Source: Erythrobasidium yunnanense (lineage: Eukaryota; Basidiomycota; Cystobasidiomycetes; Erythrobasidiales; Erythrobasidiaceae). From it: DNA of 64,000 nt. The stretch is taken from NCBI GenBank assembly GCA_001600175.1, contig BCJC01000001.1, positions 2,341,652 to 2,405,651 on the forward strand, in the 5' to 3' direction. Of the stretch, positions 1 through 13,967 are shown piece after piece. The stretch's first letter is position 1. Every line of letters begins with the position of its first letter. The translations under genes were made by a program, and so were the position numbers. The notes under the pieces were generated by a model. The model saw only the letters and a list, made by a program, of their open reading frames with translations, did not search any database and was not told the origin of the DNA.

Positions 1-437
1 TGAACGCGGTTCATCAGGCGTCTCAGCATCTTCAGTTGGAGTTATGGCAGGCTTCTTCTTCTTTTTGTTCTTCTTCTTCTTGCTTTTGCTCTGTTAGATT
101 GCATCAGGACTTGTAAGTATATAGCTTGAGCGTCTTACTTTTGGCGTATCTTGCGCGCTGTCCAAATCTTGGTCCTCATCGTCATCGCCGGCTTCGCTCT
201 CTAGCTGGACATTCAGCAAGCATATGCGATCAAGAATCAGTCAGGAAGCATTGAAGTCATCATAGGATTCTCGTTTACAGCTGCAAAGGCTGATATTGCG
301 GCGCCTGGCTTTGGGCCGTTTTTCGATGGTGTCGCTATCGTTTCTGGCTCTTCCTCGTCTTCGCTCGTCGATCCAAGCTCTTCGGCTTTACGTGCTAGTT
401 CGTCCAAGTCATCCTGGCGTCTGTTTCGTCGTGACAT
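1..437 (-). CDS. Rqc1/TCF25-type ribosome quality-control protein, 5' part only
   Basis: The N-terminal end of a gene that continues past the left edge. The start codon at 437 opens a charged segment (MSRRNRRQDDLDEL). Two introns are read: about 206-273, joining an ISAFAA stretch to an acidic LESEAGDDDED stretch, and 91-138. Then comes a lysine run (SKSKKKKNKKKKP). A start rich in RR, an AFAAL-type motif, an acidic block and then a poly-lysine block is the arrangement at the N-terminus of TCF25/Rqc1, a partner of the Ltn1 ligase in handling stalled nascent chains on 60S ribosomes. The conserved TCF25 core lies outside the window, so the name rests on N-terminal composition only. It starts about 150 bases from the end of the next minus-strand gene. 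Confidence 0.5.
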
Positions 438-588
438 GATCTGGAAGAGCGAAAGGCAAGGACCGATCTTCCATGCCGAGATCAGACGACAATGTTCGTA
501 TAAAGAGCAAACTCTGATATATGCCTTTGCAAGCAATGTATTCCTTATGCAGACTCCCCAAATAACAATGCTAACTCGTGATACTATG

Positions 589-3352
589 CTACATGTGCGC
601 GGCTTGGGCTGGCTCCTTGAACGACAGACCCATCGAGATTGCAGCGAACGAGAAGCGATCAGTAGCCTCGTCTATACGCTGGGCCGTGGATTTCCCCTGA
701 CCGTGCCCGGCTTTCAAGGCCACCCTCAATAGCAGGGGATTTGGGTTATCTGCCAGCTGATGCTGGAGAGCTGCAATGAACTTGAAAGAGTGAAGTGGAG
801 ATACCCTATCGTCGTGATCACCCGTCAGAAGCATGACGGGAGGGTATACTTTCCCGCTTCGTACGTTGTGGACCGGCGAATACGGATACAGGTAGTCAAA
901 GTCTTGGGGAACGTCCGGATCGCCGTAATCTCCTCGCCAGGCACTTCCTATAGCTGAAGGAACAGCACTGTCAGCGTCACGGGCACTCTGCCCCCGGCGC
1001 TCGACCCAACTTACTGAACTTGTGGAAGCGCTAGAAGGGCATCATTAGCTAGAACTGACTGAAGGCAGCTCGAAGGGCTCACCAGCATGTCCAACACACC
1101 AACGGCTGACAAGACGCAGCCGAAGAGTTCTGGCGCCTGATTCGCGCAGGCGGCGACCAGAAGCCCTCCGTTGGACCCGCCATATATTGCGAGCTTGTTG
1201 TGAGCAGTATATTTCCCCTTCACCAGATACTTTGCTGCGTATTGGAAGTCGTCGAAAACGTTGATTTTCCTTTCCTTCGTCCCGGCTGTGTGCCAGTCTT
1301 CGCCGTACTGCAGGAATCGCATCAGTGGCTGATGACACCATCAACAAGATTGAAACATACCTCTGAGCCTCCGCGAATATTAGCGACGCATAATCTTGCG
1401 CCGTAGGCTTTGCAAAATGTAAGCATCTCCGGACTGCGACAGCACACCGCATAAGCGTTTTCAAAGTGGTTTGTTCGGAATGCCTACCTGAAGAAGGGAT
1501 CCATGCTTATGCTGAAACCGCCATACCCGTATAGTAAAGCAGGGCAGGTACCGTCCTGAGGGACTCCCTGCGGCGTAACGACGAACATTGGCACGCGAGT
1601 CCCGTCTTTGCTTTCGTAGAAAACCTGCTGCGTCTCAAACTCGTCCTGCTGAAGACCCTTGACAACAGTAGCTCTGAACAGCTTTTCGCCCGAGTTGTCT
1701 TCGAAGGAATAGCGATACGCCAGGCCGGGGTTGCTGAAGCCGATGACCTTGAAGAAAAGCTCTTTGTGGTGTCTCCTCCCCCGCAGCTCGCCAAAAGTGC
1801 CGATTAGATTCTGGCCAATGCGACCCTTGCGTTGACCTGTCTTAAGATCATGTATAGACAGTTCATCCTTGACGTCTCTTGACCGCATAAGCAGCAGGTC
1901 GTTCCCATTAATTACTGATGCAGAAGTCAAGATGCAGTCGGGATCTTCCTTGACCAGCTCTGCGAAGCCTTCCTTGGGCTTAGCCAAATCGAAGGTGACC
2001 ATCTTGTACTTGGGCGCTTGCGCATTCGTTTGGAAGTAGAAGAGAGTATCATCGTTTGCGATGTAGCTGTAGGCAGCTCCAAATTCGTCTACAATCTTCT
2101 GCCATTTCAGAGCATCTGTTCCAGCAGCTAGGTCTGCTTTTGTCAAATCGAGGATCCACGTTCTGCTGGAAGGGTTCGTATCTTTAAATATTGATAGAAT
2201 TAGGTATCGTCCATCGTCTGACACTTCGGCACCGTACATCCACGAAGGTTCTGAAAGCTCCTGCATGATCAGGACGTCTTCCGCTTGTGACGCGCCGAGA
2301 GTATGATAGTAGAGCATTGCGTTTTCAGAGCTTCCGGTCTCTGTACCTGCTTTGTCATCGCTATCGTTGCCGTGATCATTCTTTGTTGGGTATCTATATG
2401 AAAGGTCCACAGAGGTGAGCTACAAGCGCCCAGTATCGCTGCACGTCTCCTCACCTCTGATAGAAGAAGCCTTTGTCGTCGTGCGTCCATGTAATCGATG
2501 TGAATTTGGCATATCGCACAACATCGCTCATTCGGCCATCGTCTTCTGCCTTTACGCTTGTCTCGTCCGATGAGACTGCTGTATGCGGTGAGTCTGTCTT
2601 CCGGACATAGATTGTTGTCCAGTCGCTTCCGCTGCTCGATACACCGTAAGCGAGATATTTGCCGGACTCAGAGAAGGAAGTGCTGGCGAGCGAGGCCGTC
2701 CCGTCCGAGGAAAGTCTGTTAGGGTCAAAGAAGAGCTCTCCGCCAGGTCCTTCTTCCGTTTCTTCTATACTAGCTGGGAGTTTCGATTTATGAACTCGAT
2801 ACAGGACTGCCTGAGCCTGTAGGCCGGAGTTGAAGCTGTAGTAATAGTAATCGTCGCCCTTAAGGCTGGGACAAGAGACTAAAAGCAGATTAGTTCGGGA
2901 ACACTCGCAAGCCGTCAAAATCGACCTACATCTTGCGTAATTCCAGTTGGCAGTCAGGGCGTCCTTGAGCTTTTGACGATTAGGATCGCGCTCTAGAAAC
3001 TGTCGAGTGTATTCTGCTTGAGCTTCAACGAAGGCTTTCGTCTCTGCTGACTCTGAAGGCGGAGTCTCCAACCACCTGTCAACATCATCAAATGCGAGTC
3101 GCGTCTCAGACATAGATTGATTCGCAAAGCAGGGCTTCAAGCTTGCCTGTAAGGGTCATGGACAGACACTGATCCCGAAGCTTTGCTTGCGTATTCATCG
3201 TAATGCTCTTCAAGGCGAGCGGCAGGGTACGGCGCAGTCTTCCATGCTGGCATTGCAGAGGTCGAGGCGGAAGTCATACGAGCTGAGAATGAGAACGAGC
3301 GGGTATTGATACAGGTAGGCTTAAAACGAAAAGGAAGCAAGGTGCGTATCAT
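589..3352 (-). CDS. Prolyl oligopeptidase (serine peptidase family S9A)
   Basis: Cleaves short peptides after proline. Several exons give about 750 residues, close to the family's roughly 710 plus an N-terminal extension. The sequence runs through HDPYRWLE (propeller entry), a beta-propeller, YGYGGF, then the catalytic parts: GGSNGG (Ser codon near 1173-1175), GDHDDRV (Asp) and AGHGQGKST (His). All three catalytic residues are present. The HDPY/RWLE junction needs an intron at 3076-3146 that begins with GC, not GT. The first 25 residues ([18 protein letters not shown]...) are basic, lack acidic residues and look like a mitochondrial presequence; a second in-frame Met near 3277 would give the usual cytosolic form. 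Family assignment is secure; dual targeting is inference. Confidence 0.93.
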
Positions 3353-3481
3353 TCTGAGCGAAAGGGACGCTTCGTCAGTCTGTTTGCTTGGGGCAGGCGG
3401 AAAGGCAGCGCGAGAGGGCTCTGCTTTTTTCTATATGCTTTTCTATGTAAGGTCTGAGCTGTCTATATGCTAGGCCTGTGC

Positions 3482-4528
3482 TTACGCGCCCCACAACAGG
3501 GTCCGAAGCTCATCATAGCTTTCAAAGCCATAAACGCTGTCCATTCCAGTATAACCCTGCCATCCTGCTGTGGCATTCTTGACCTGTACGCCGAACTGCG
3601 ATAAAGTCTCGTATGCGCTACCATCGTAGCCCGCGACGATGCCTAAGTTGATTGGCGATTCCACCAGAGGCTGCAAGTCTGCATCTCCATCGCTTGCAAA
3701 GAGAATAGTCTGATTGACGGAATCGGTGACATTCGCTAGTATCTCTTGAACAAGGACGAATTTGTCGTTGCCGTTGAAGAGCGGTACGTCGTTATTGAGT
3801 GGGTTCGCAGGGAGGATTCCCGCTGGAAGGACTTCCGAGCAGTATGTTTGGATGTTCTCGGTCACGTTAGGGCAGCTTGATGCTTTCTGTAATACCAGCC
3901 GGATCCAGCTTGGTGACCAGTTCAATGAGATGACATGGATCTGGATGTCCCTCTCTTGAGCTGCTTGAGCAAAGTCACACCATCCGTCTCGTAAAGTAAC
4001 ATTCCGAGCGTAATTTGCAAGGTTTCCTTCGGTTGCTGTATCGAAGAGCCCGGACCTCTTTACATTGTCGAATGAGAACGACTCGACGGCTGCCAGTGTC
4101 TGCACGACAATGTCAAGATTAGTAGAAGTGCAACTTATATACGTCAAAGCAACATACACCATTATTGGAGTATGCAATAGCGCTCGCGAGATCGGTAGGC
4201 TCCGACAGATTGGCCGTTGCGATGTCATATAACTGATAGTAGATATCTTCGAATGAGCTGAAAGGAGGTATGGTAGAGTTGGAAGGTAAGCTCTCGTATG
4301 CCGCAGCAGCGAGAGTTGTGAAAGCATCGGATGTGGCGATTGTCCTGGATAGCTTTTTGTGAGCGCAGAGCTACACTAGTCAAGGCCGCTTAAAGTAACG
4401 CACCCGTCGAAATCAAGGAAGATTCGAAGACCAGTAGCCGGTAGGGTTGCAGCTTGACGAGCTTGTAGAGGAAATGCGAGAGCGATGGAGCATAGGCTTA
4501 AGAGGGTCATAAGATTCTTTAGCATCAT
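3482..4528 (-). CDS. Secreted HAD-superfamily phosphatase-like protein
   Basis: Start at 4528 gives a signal peptide (MMLKNLMTLLSLCSIALA) followed by the HAD motif I, DFDGTIATSD, which carries the nucleophile Asp and acid/base Asp. An intron interrupts the Gly codon of that motif and a second follows near 4140. The middle has the HAD motif II-like VISLNWS, and the last third has a SDGDADLQPL stretch that could serve as motif IV. The layout resembles the fungal phosphoserine-phosphatase/MtnX-like HAD group. Several N-x-S/T sites fit secretion. Substrate cannot be told. It is divergent from the dUTPase gene, with 235 bases between start codons. Confidence 0.8.
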
Positions 4529-4763
4529 GACAGCGATATGTGATGGCTTGTGGACAAGAGGCAGAAGTCAGGAAAAGATAGGAGCAGACGAAGATGGGGC
4601 CAAGAGAGTTCTCCCGAAACGAAGGCCTCATTGGGCGACGATGAGGTATCCCTCCGAGATCTGACATTAGCTTTCTCAGATTGTGGTCATCCATGTTACG
4701 CGTATACGTTGCAGCTGGAAATGCATCGTTACTTGCACGAGCGCTGAAAGACTTGTTGACCTT

Positions 4764-5532
4764 ATGTCGAAACGCGAAGGAGAGCAGCTTGTATCAGAAG
4801 ACAGCAAGAAGCAGGCCGTGAACAGCGAAAACATGTCGTCGTCGAATGGATCAGCAGCCGCGAACCCTACGCAAAGCACCTCGTCTTTTCTGGTGGGCCA
4901 GCCAGCGACCGACGCGAAAAGCCAGCTCCAAAAACGGATCCTCTGACTCCAGAATGCGCGTATATAGGTCCAGAAACTGAAGGCGAACGCAAAGATCCCT
5001 CTTCGCGGTTCTAGCCATGCTGCAGGATACGACCTGTTCAGGTGAGAGTCCAGCTTTTTCGACGCGTAAATTGGTACGCTTTCGCTAAGCTCTGGCTCTC
5101 CTTCTCCCGTGTCCTTTATTATGACTACCTAGCTGCGAAGAAAAGCTCGTTCCAGCTCGCGGCAAAGCTCTCGTTTCTACTGGCCTCTGTATAGCCGTAC
5201 CTGAGGGAACCTATGGCAGAGTCGCTCCGCGTTCAGGGCTAGGTAGGCCATCCTTAACAATTCAGTTCAAACATCGCTGATGACCGCTTTGACGCGTATC
5301 AGCTTCGAAGTTCATGATTGACACGGGCGCTGGCGTGATAGACGAGGACTATCGAGGAGAGGTCTTCGTACTGCTCTTCAACCTCAGCGACAAGGACTAC
5401 AACGTGACGGAAGGCGACAGGATAGCACAGCTCATACTCGAGAGAATCGTCACCCCCGAAGCTGTAGAAGTGGAAAGCATGGCAGAGACAGTCAGGGGCG
5501 CAGGCGGCTTTGGCAGCACAGGGAAGAACTAG
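4764..5532 (+). CDS. DUT1: Deoxyuridine 5'-triphosphate nucleotidohydrolase (dUTPase)
   Basis: Hydrolyses dUTP to dUMP, keeping uracil out of DNA and supplying thymidylate synthesis. Four exons contain the five trimeric-dUTPase motifs in order: AAGYDL, APRSGLA, the [13 protein letters not shown] uracil-binding hairpin with catalytic Asp, GDRIAQLI, and the C-terminal [10 protein letters not shown] phosphate-binding tail. Exon 1 carries a roughly 45-residue Ser-rich leader before the core ([14 protein letters not shown]). An in-frame ATG at 4683 would add a basic, Cys-containing 27-residue segment, possibly a mitochondrial form. The gene ends tail-to-tail with the kinesin gene, 178 bases away. 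Confidence 0.93.
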
Positions 5533-5710
5533 AGAGAGAAGAAACGACACAGCGATGCATTGCCACCCTTCCTATCTAAAATAACGGGATTCCCGCAATG
5601 TTGACTACCTATCAAACGAAAACTACGATAAACTAACACTGATTAGGGTAGATAAACGAGTGGTTCCTAACTTCTGAAGGAATATAACGACTACTTCTTG
5701 CTTGCTGATT

Positions 5711-8700
5711 CTAAGACCTCTGCCAGCTGGGATCGATGAGGCCGAGCCAAGCCAGCATCTCTGGAAATGTGCGTGCGGAAACGAAAAGTGCACTGACAGG
5801 CGTGTAGATGCCGAATGCGAATTTGCGCTGTCGACAATCCAATATGATCAGTCAAAGCCACACCAGCAAATTTGTGCAACTCACCTCTAATACTTCTTCT
5901 AGCTCACTGCTGTGGTCCACGCGGACCGTGGATATATTGACGACGTTGTTCAGTTCTTCTGCTTCATCAGAATGCTTGTATAAAGTAAGGTACGGGCGCC
6001 GCAGAACAGCCCATACTCGCTGCCAGTCGTGGCTGCCCCCATCTTGGAGGATAAAGAGATAGCCCCGCTTGGCGGTGGTGTCCCTACAGAGCTTGCTTGT
6101 AAGCAAGTGCCATTATGTCCTGAGAGAGGTCTGCTCACGCCTGCCTGACTTGCGTAACGTGCGCCGCCATACGCCGCGCGACGACACCGTTATTCGTGCT
6201 CGACAACGAAGGGCTATCAAGAGCGCTCTTGACATCTTCCCAAGTAGGATCTCCTACTAGCTTGATCTGCGTGATCAAGGTCAAGACATCAGCTACAATT
6301 CGCTAAGGACGGCGTGTGTGCGAACCTCCTGTTGAACGCCAAACTTCTTCTGCCAAAGATTTATCGCTTTCCTCAGCTTTTCGTCTGGATTTTCTCCCGC
6401 AGAGGCCGGCAGTAGCTTGTATGCCGGCAGCGCGGCCAAGACAGCTTCAGTACCAGCGACCTCAGCTAGCGCATTTTCCGTCTTGATGAGGTTAAGATAG
6501 TCTTCAACGATGGAGACACCACGAGGCTTCCAAGCTTCTAAGATCTCCTCGCGGCGTACGAATACCGAAGCTGTATTGACGCGCCACAGATCGCCAGATT
6601 TGTTGGTATTGGCAGGCGTCAAGCGGACCTGATACATCTGCGTCGCCTGGTGGGCGCTTCTTGTTGAAGAAAATAGCTCGAAAAGTTTCGATGGACGCTT
6701 CGTGTCTCTGTCTTGAATGGCAAGGCCTATGTCCATATGGAAAGGGACTGGATCTGGGCAGCTCTCAATCTGCAAAGTCCAGCTAAGTTCCAGCAAGACT
6801 CGATGGCCAGGGGCAGTGGTTCTATCGAGAAACAGCGAGCTATGTGCTGAGCTATCCCACCCAGCATCGAAAGAGAGAGTAACGGTGCCGTTGCTTGCGT
6901 ACTCTATGCTTTCACGGTCCGAGGACGACTGCAATGCTACCTTAGGGCTTTTCTTGGAGTCCCTAATATGCCCTCGAGGATCGAGCAAGCGGATATTGCC
7001 GACTCGGACGCTCTTCAAGCCATTCCAGATCCACTGTCTCCCGCTACCGTGAGCAAGTACGATTCTGATCCTTCTTTGCAGCCCTTGTCGACATTGGAAG
7101 ACACCTGGATCTAGAGGACCCGAGGAGAGAAGCCTGACCGGCTGATACGAACCGTCTGTGGACAGTTCTTGTACAGCAATCATCGCTTTGACATCGTAGC
7201 TTTGGTCTATGATGAGTTCAGTCTCGGCTCGACGACCGGTAGTGTTGCTCTCGAGATCGCTGTCTCTTCTGTTCATCTGCCATGGTCGAAGTGGTGCCTT
7301 CTCTTCTCTGGTCTCATCCCATTTTTCGCACTTGGCCAAATATGCGGGCTTACACTGAGCGAAGAACTCGATATATGCCTTCCCTGAGCGTAGGTGGTCC
7401 AAGGACTGCTCTGTAACCGGAAGAGTGACTGTCTTCCGCCATCGAAGTCGACACTTGCCTTGCGAGCTGACTTCCGCCGCGGATGAAGCAATTACATCCT
7501 CGGTGGCTTTGGAAACGCCCAGCATGGGGGCAAGACGAATTTGACAATGAATAGCAGAGAAGTCTGCCTCATCCAGGCCGCTGATGGAGTCTACTGCCAG
7601 GTCGAGAGAAAGCTGAGAGCCAGGTAGGAGTTCATTCTTGATGTCCGGACTATAATCTGAAGCTGAAAGAGCGACTGCCAAAGGCTTGATCTTGACTGTG
7701 CAGGTAGCGAATTGGAGGCCCGTATGCCTAGAGTATATCCTGAGGCGAGTCGATATGGCATTCTTCCTAGCCAAAGGACAGAGAGGGAAGCACGCAGTCC
7801 CGATAAAGCTGTAGCTAGGAGGAAACGCGCTGTAGAAAGAATCTTCGAGGCTGAAGTGTTGCGAATAAGAGGGTTTGTCGAGGAGACTGAACAAACGGCG
7901 CATCTGCTGGAGCTTCTGTTGCAGCCTTTCTATCGACCATACGTAGATGCTGCATGATTTCTTATCGATGACCTTTACGGCTACTGCAGGTTGCTTCAGA
8001 CCCGTCAAAGCCGAGTCAGAGACGTCGTCCAGTTCGGCCAAAGCAGAGACGCCTTCCAGAGCGGACGAAGGTGTACCGATTCTGTCAACGATGGTGAACT
8101 GGTAGGTCACCTTCTTATCGAATTGCCGGCTGAACACGTTCGCCTCTTTAAGCAGGACAGCCTTTTCGAGGACAGTCTGGGCGAGGGATACTCGCACCAA
8201 GCCTCGCCATTGCTGTACCACCTTCCTGGCTAAGACCTCCTCTTGCTCGTCCAGGTTATTGAAGGACTCGCTTTGTTGGCCTTTTCTTCGAGACCGGCTT
8301 GAGAGTCGTTTCATCTTCCGCTCGTACTGTTTCTTCTGTTCGTCCAGCTGAAGCTGCATCTGTTGCTGTACGGCTTGGAGCTGTTCTTCCGCCTTCTCCT
8401 TCTCTACTCGAGTAGCTTCAGCAGCTGTGACTGAGCTCGCCAACGTCTTCAACTTGACCTCGTACTCTTCCCGCTGAGCATCAAGCTCTTTCTGCATCTC
8501 TTCTGTCGCTTCTTGTAGGCGGGTCTCCATCTCCATTGTTGAAGCCTGACTGAAGTTCAACGCAGAATCCAGACTAGTATCGTCTGTCCAGGTGTCATTC
8601 GAGAAAGGGCGTGCATTGGTAGATCCTGACCCGCTTCCATCGTCTTCTGTCTCGCCTATAGACTCCATGAAACTCATACGAGACTCTGGACGACCCATGC

Positions 8701-11287
8701 TTGTGCCTTGACGGCGATGGCTGCGGACTCTAGCGATGTCGTTGCTGTGTGATCACATACTCTGTCAGCTGTGGCATGCTATAACAAAGCGGGATAGGCT
8801 CACAAGAGCCTGTTCAGGTCCGCATCTTCCAAGCCGTCCAGATCAACGTCTGTCCCGTTCAATCGCGCTACTACAGCTTCGCGTCTCGCATAATTCCAGT
8901 CCACAGCAGAAGCAGCCGGACTAGGCGGTCTTTGAACAGGAGAACTTGGACCGCTGAACATCGCATCCTCTTCTAGCTCATTCATACTAGGTGATTTGGT
9001 GAGCTTCCCTTCCATAGTCATGGCATTTTGCAAGGCAGAGGGTCCTAAAGCTCGACTATCGCGATGTTTCCGGACCTCCTCAGGATGATTGAATCGGAAG
9101 ACATGTATGTCGGCAAGGATGATACGATAGCCTGACTTTAGCTTCTTGGGCTAGAAAGGATATCCTTTAGCCTACACTCGCTATGGTGTACCATTTTATG
9201 CGCTTACTTTGTCACTTCCGATGCGCAGCCCATTGACCATAGTCGTACCTCCGTCTACAGCGTGAATAGTCACAGAGCCGTCCGGTAAGGTCTCGAAATG
9301 GCAATGTATCGACAGCACGCTGGCTCCGCTCAGGCGAATATCAAGGGTCTCGGTCGAGTCGATGTTGCCGACCGATGTTCTGCCTGGCTTGATCTGGTAG
9401 ATGAGGCATCTGAATGACAGTGAGATTAGCTTAACCTGCCTTCTGGTGCTACTTGGGAGACAGCTTACTCCGACATCAAAGGGTCCTCGCAGAGGTTGAC
9501 TAGATGAGGTGTCTTCTTAGGCGTATGCACACCTACATTGCCTTTCTCGATAATGATACCAAGATCTTGCAGTGCCTGTTCTCGTTCTTTCTGGATGACT
9601 ACTGTTTTCTCCATCTTTTCTTCCCAAGTTTGGTTGACATCTGCCATGAGCTTCTCACTCTGTTCAAGCTGTTCTTGCAGAGCTGCTTTCGTGACTGTCT
9701 TGATTTCTCCTGTAGATGTTTGGTATTGGACGATCTGCTTCTCAGGCGGGACCAGAGGGTCATAGGTGGCTTCCGAGGCAGCTCCTGATACTCTCTGCCT
9801 GAGAAGAGCAAGCTCTTCTTTCAGCTCTCGGACAAGTTTTGCGTTCGCATCTTCATTAACGACGGCCTTGTTCTGGATCTTCTTGGCTTGATCGGCGTAC
9901 CGCAATGTACTGAGCGTCTCCTCGTAGTCGGCAGGCGAGATGGCTGCGATCATAGCAGTTTTGCTATTCTGTAAACTCGGTGTCAGCTCTCAACGTTCGA
10001 ATATTCGGCTCAATATGACCTACGCCGCCTAGTGAATCTTTCAGCAACCAAGTCAAGACAGAATCACGATAAGGCACGAAGTCGCCTGCAGGCTTCTTCT
10101 TGCCCTTCGCCGGAGCTGCACTAGCAGCTGCGAGGGCTGCAATGACTTTGCCTAAGGTCGTTAATGATTTATTGATGTTGGCTCCTTCTTTCAGTCTCTG
10201 TCCTGTTGCACCGGTAGAATTGGCTCGTTCTGATCCAGCCAGATCGACGAGACTGATCCTGGAGACTTTCTCGCCTACCATCTTCGTGTCTGGATCTAAG
10301 CGCTTCTGTGTCAAAAGCACAGTGAAGACGGAATGACTGCGAGAGGATGTCTCGTTCATTTGGGTCGCGGCTACAGTTCTTGCTTTGTTGCCTTCGTCCA
10401 TCATCCGTTCCATATCTGCAAAGTTCTCCACGCCGAGTTTCGACAGGTCTTCCACATAAGCTGTTCGAAACAGTCAGAACAGAAGCCATCAGGTACAAGA
10501 ATAACCTACGACCGAGACTGGGATGTTCTCTGACTTTTAAGTTGCCCTTGTTCTTCGGATTAAGAAGGTCTCGTACTTTCTCGTTGTAGATCTCGATGAA
10601 AGACACTTCGACCGTATATGTAAGGAGGTCTGTCTGCTTATCTTGGATGCGCTGTAGCATAGCGATCAGCTTACGCACTTGCGAAAAGGAATAACATGTA
10701 CACACATCGAAGAGAGCGCTGGATGTAAGCGGTATGATGCCTCTGTCAAGCCCATAGCCCATCATACTGTAGCTTTTTCCGCTTCCACTGATAGCAGACA
10801 AGCAATCAGCATCATCACATAAGTACTTGTATCTCGAACATACGTCTGCCCATCTATTGTGTACTCGTCACATCAGCCTCGGATTGCATTATGCCTTCTA
10901 ATCCGCTTACAAGCGAAGATACAGGTCTTGTGAGAGACACTATCAGCATAAGGACGGAACGAATTGAAAGCATCAACATACATTGTAACCTTCGAAAGCG
11001 TGATTCAGAAGGTCAACGCCAAGATCACTGAACAGCTGAGCTTGACTAGCATATTCTGGGTCGTCCTTGCTGCACATCGAGTTATATGCATGGTCAAATG
11101 CGAACGAATGCGCTTTTGCAGCATGCGACTTTGCGTTTCCAGGATCCAGGTCGGTTGCATCGGGCGCATCCAGCATAACCTGGTTATTGACTATCCGGAT
11201 CAAGCCTTTTGCACCTCTGTTGATCTCGCGCGAGTTTAATGGGCGACATCGTACAGCGACTACGATGTTGCCAGCGCTCGAGGCCAT
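5711..11287 (-). CDS. Kinesin-3 motor (Unc104/KIF1 family) with FHA and PH domains
   Basis: A plus-end microtubule motor for vesicle and endosome transport, roughly 1,550-1,600 residues. Order: motor domain from the start ([23 protein letters not shown]-loop, SSRSHSVF switch I, DLAGSERA switch II), neck and coiled coil, FHA domain (about 9210-9470, GRTSVGN), a long stalk with coiled coil near 8250-8530, the KIF1B-type region, and a C-terminal PH domain ([16 protein letters not shown], about 5950-6070) that binds phosphoinositides. The final exon ends LIDPSWQRS. The P-loop is assembled across exons of 16 bases (10911-10926) and 10 bases (10844-10853). Reading the motor through these gives GYNTCIFAYGQTGSGKS. 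Fungal endosome motors have this same layout. Confidence 0.92.
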
Positions 11288-11463
11288 TCTTGCAGCAAAG
11301 TCAGGACAGGTACCGCCAGCCTAAGGACCAGCCAGTACGCTCAGATTAGTCTCAAGAACCTTGGATGTCGAATGTCAAGGCTGTCTGGTCATCTTTAGAC
11401 GATTGCGAATGAGGTTGAAGGCGATATGACCAAAATAGGGGGCCAGTGCTTTACGCGCATCTC

Positions 11464-11484
11464 AAAGTAAAGTAAAGTAAAGTA
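11464..11484. repeat. Short tandem AAAGT repeat
   Basis: Four copies of a five-base unit in the 400-base space between the kinesin start and the actin stop. This gap otherwise holds the kinesin 5' leader and the actin 3' region; I see no gene in it. Confidence 0.8.
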
Positions 11485-11518
11485 AGCACATTCGAGCATA
11501 CCGTCATATCAGTAATCA

Positions 11519-13682
<2,164 letters not shown>

Positions 13683-13967
13683 TTTGTATATAAGTTACGC
13701 TGTTTCGGTACTTGAGAAAGGTCAGAGGTGTGCGTGCAGAGGCAAGCTGAGCGAGGAGCGGTGCAGGGAGGGAGGGGCAAGAGCGAAAGAAGAGCGAATA
13801 AGACTGCTGACCACGCGCAGCAACTCAAGCAAGTTGATGCAAGATACACAGCAAAACACACACATACTCGCTGGATCTTTGGCGTCAGGGTCAAGTGCCT
13901 TGTTCCTGGCCAATCAGAAAAGGCCACTCGTCATAGGATATTTACTCTGTAGCGACAGGGACACAGC

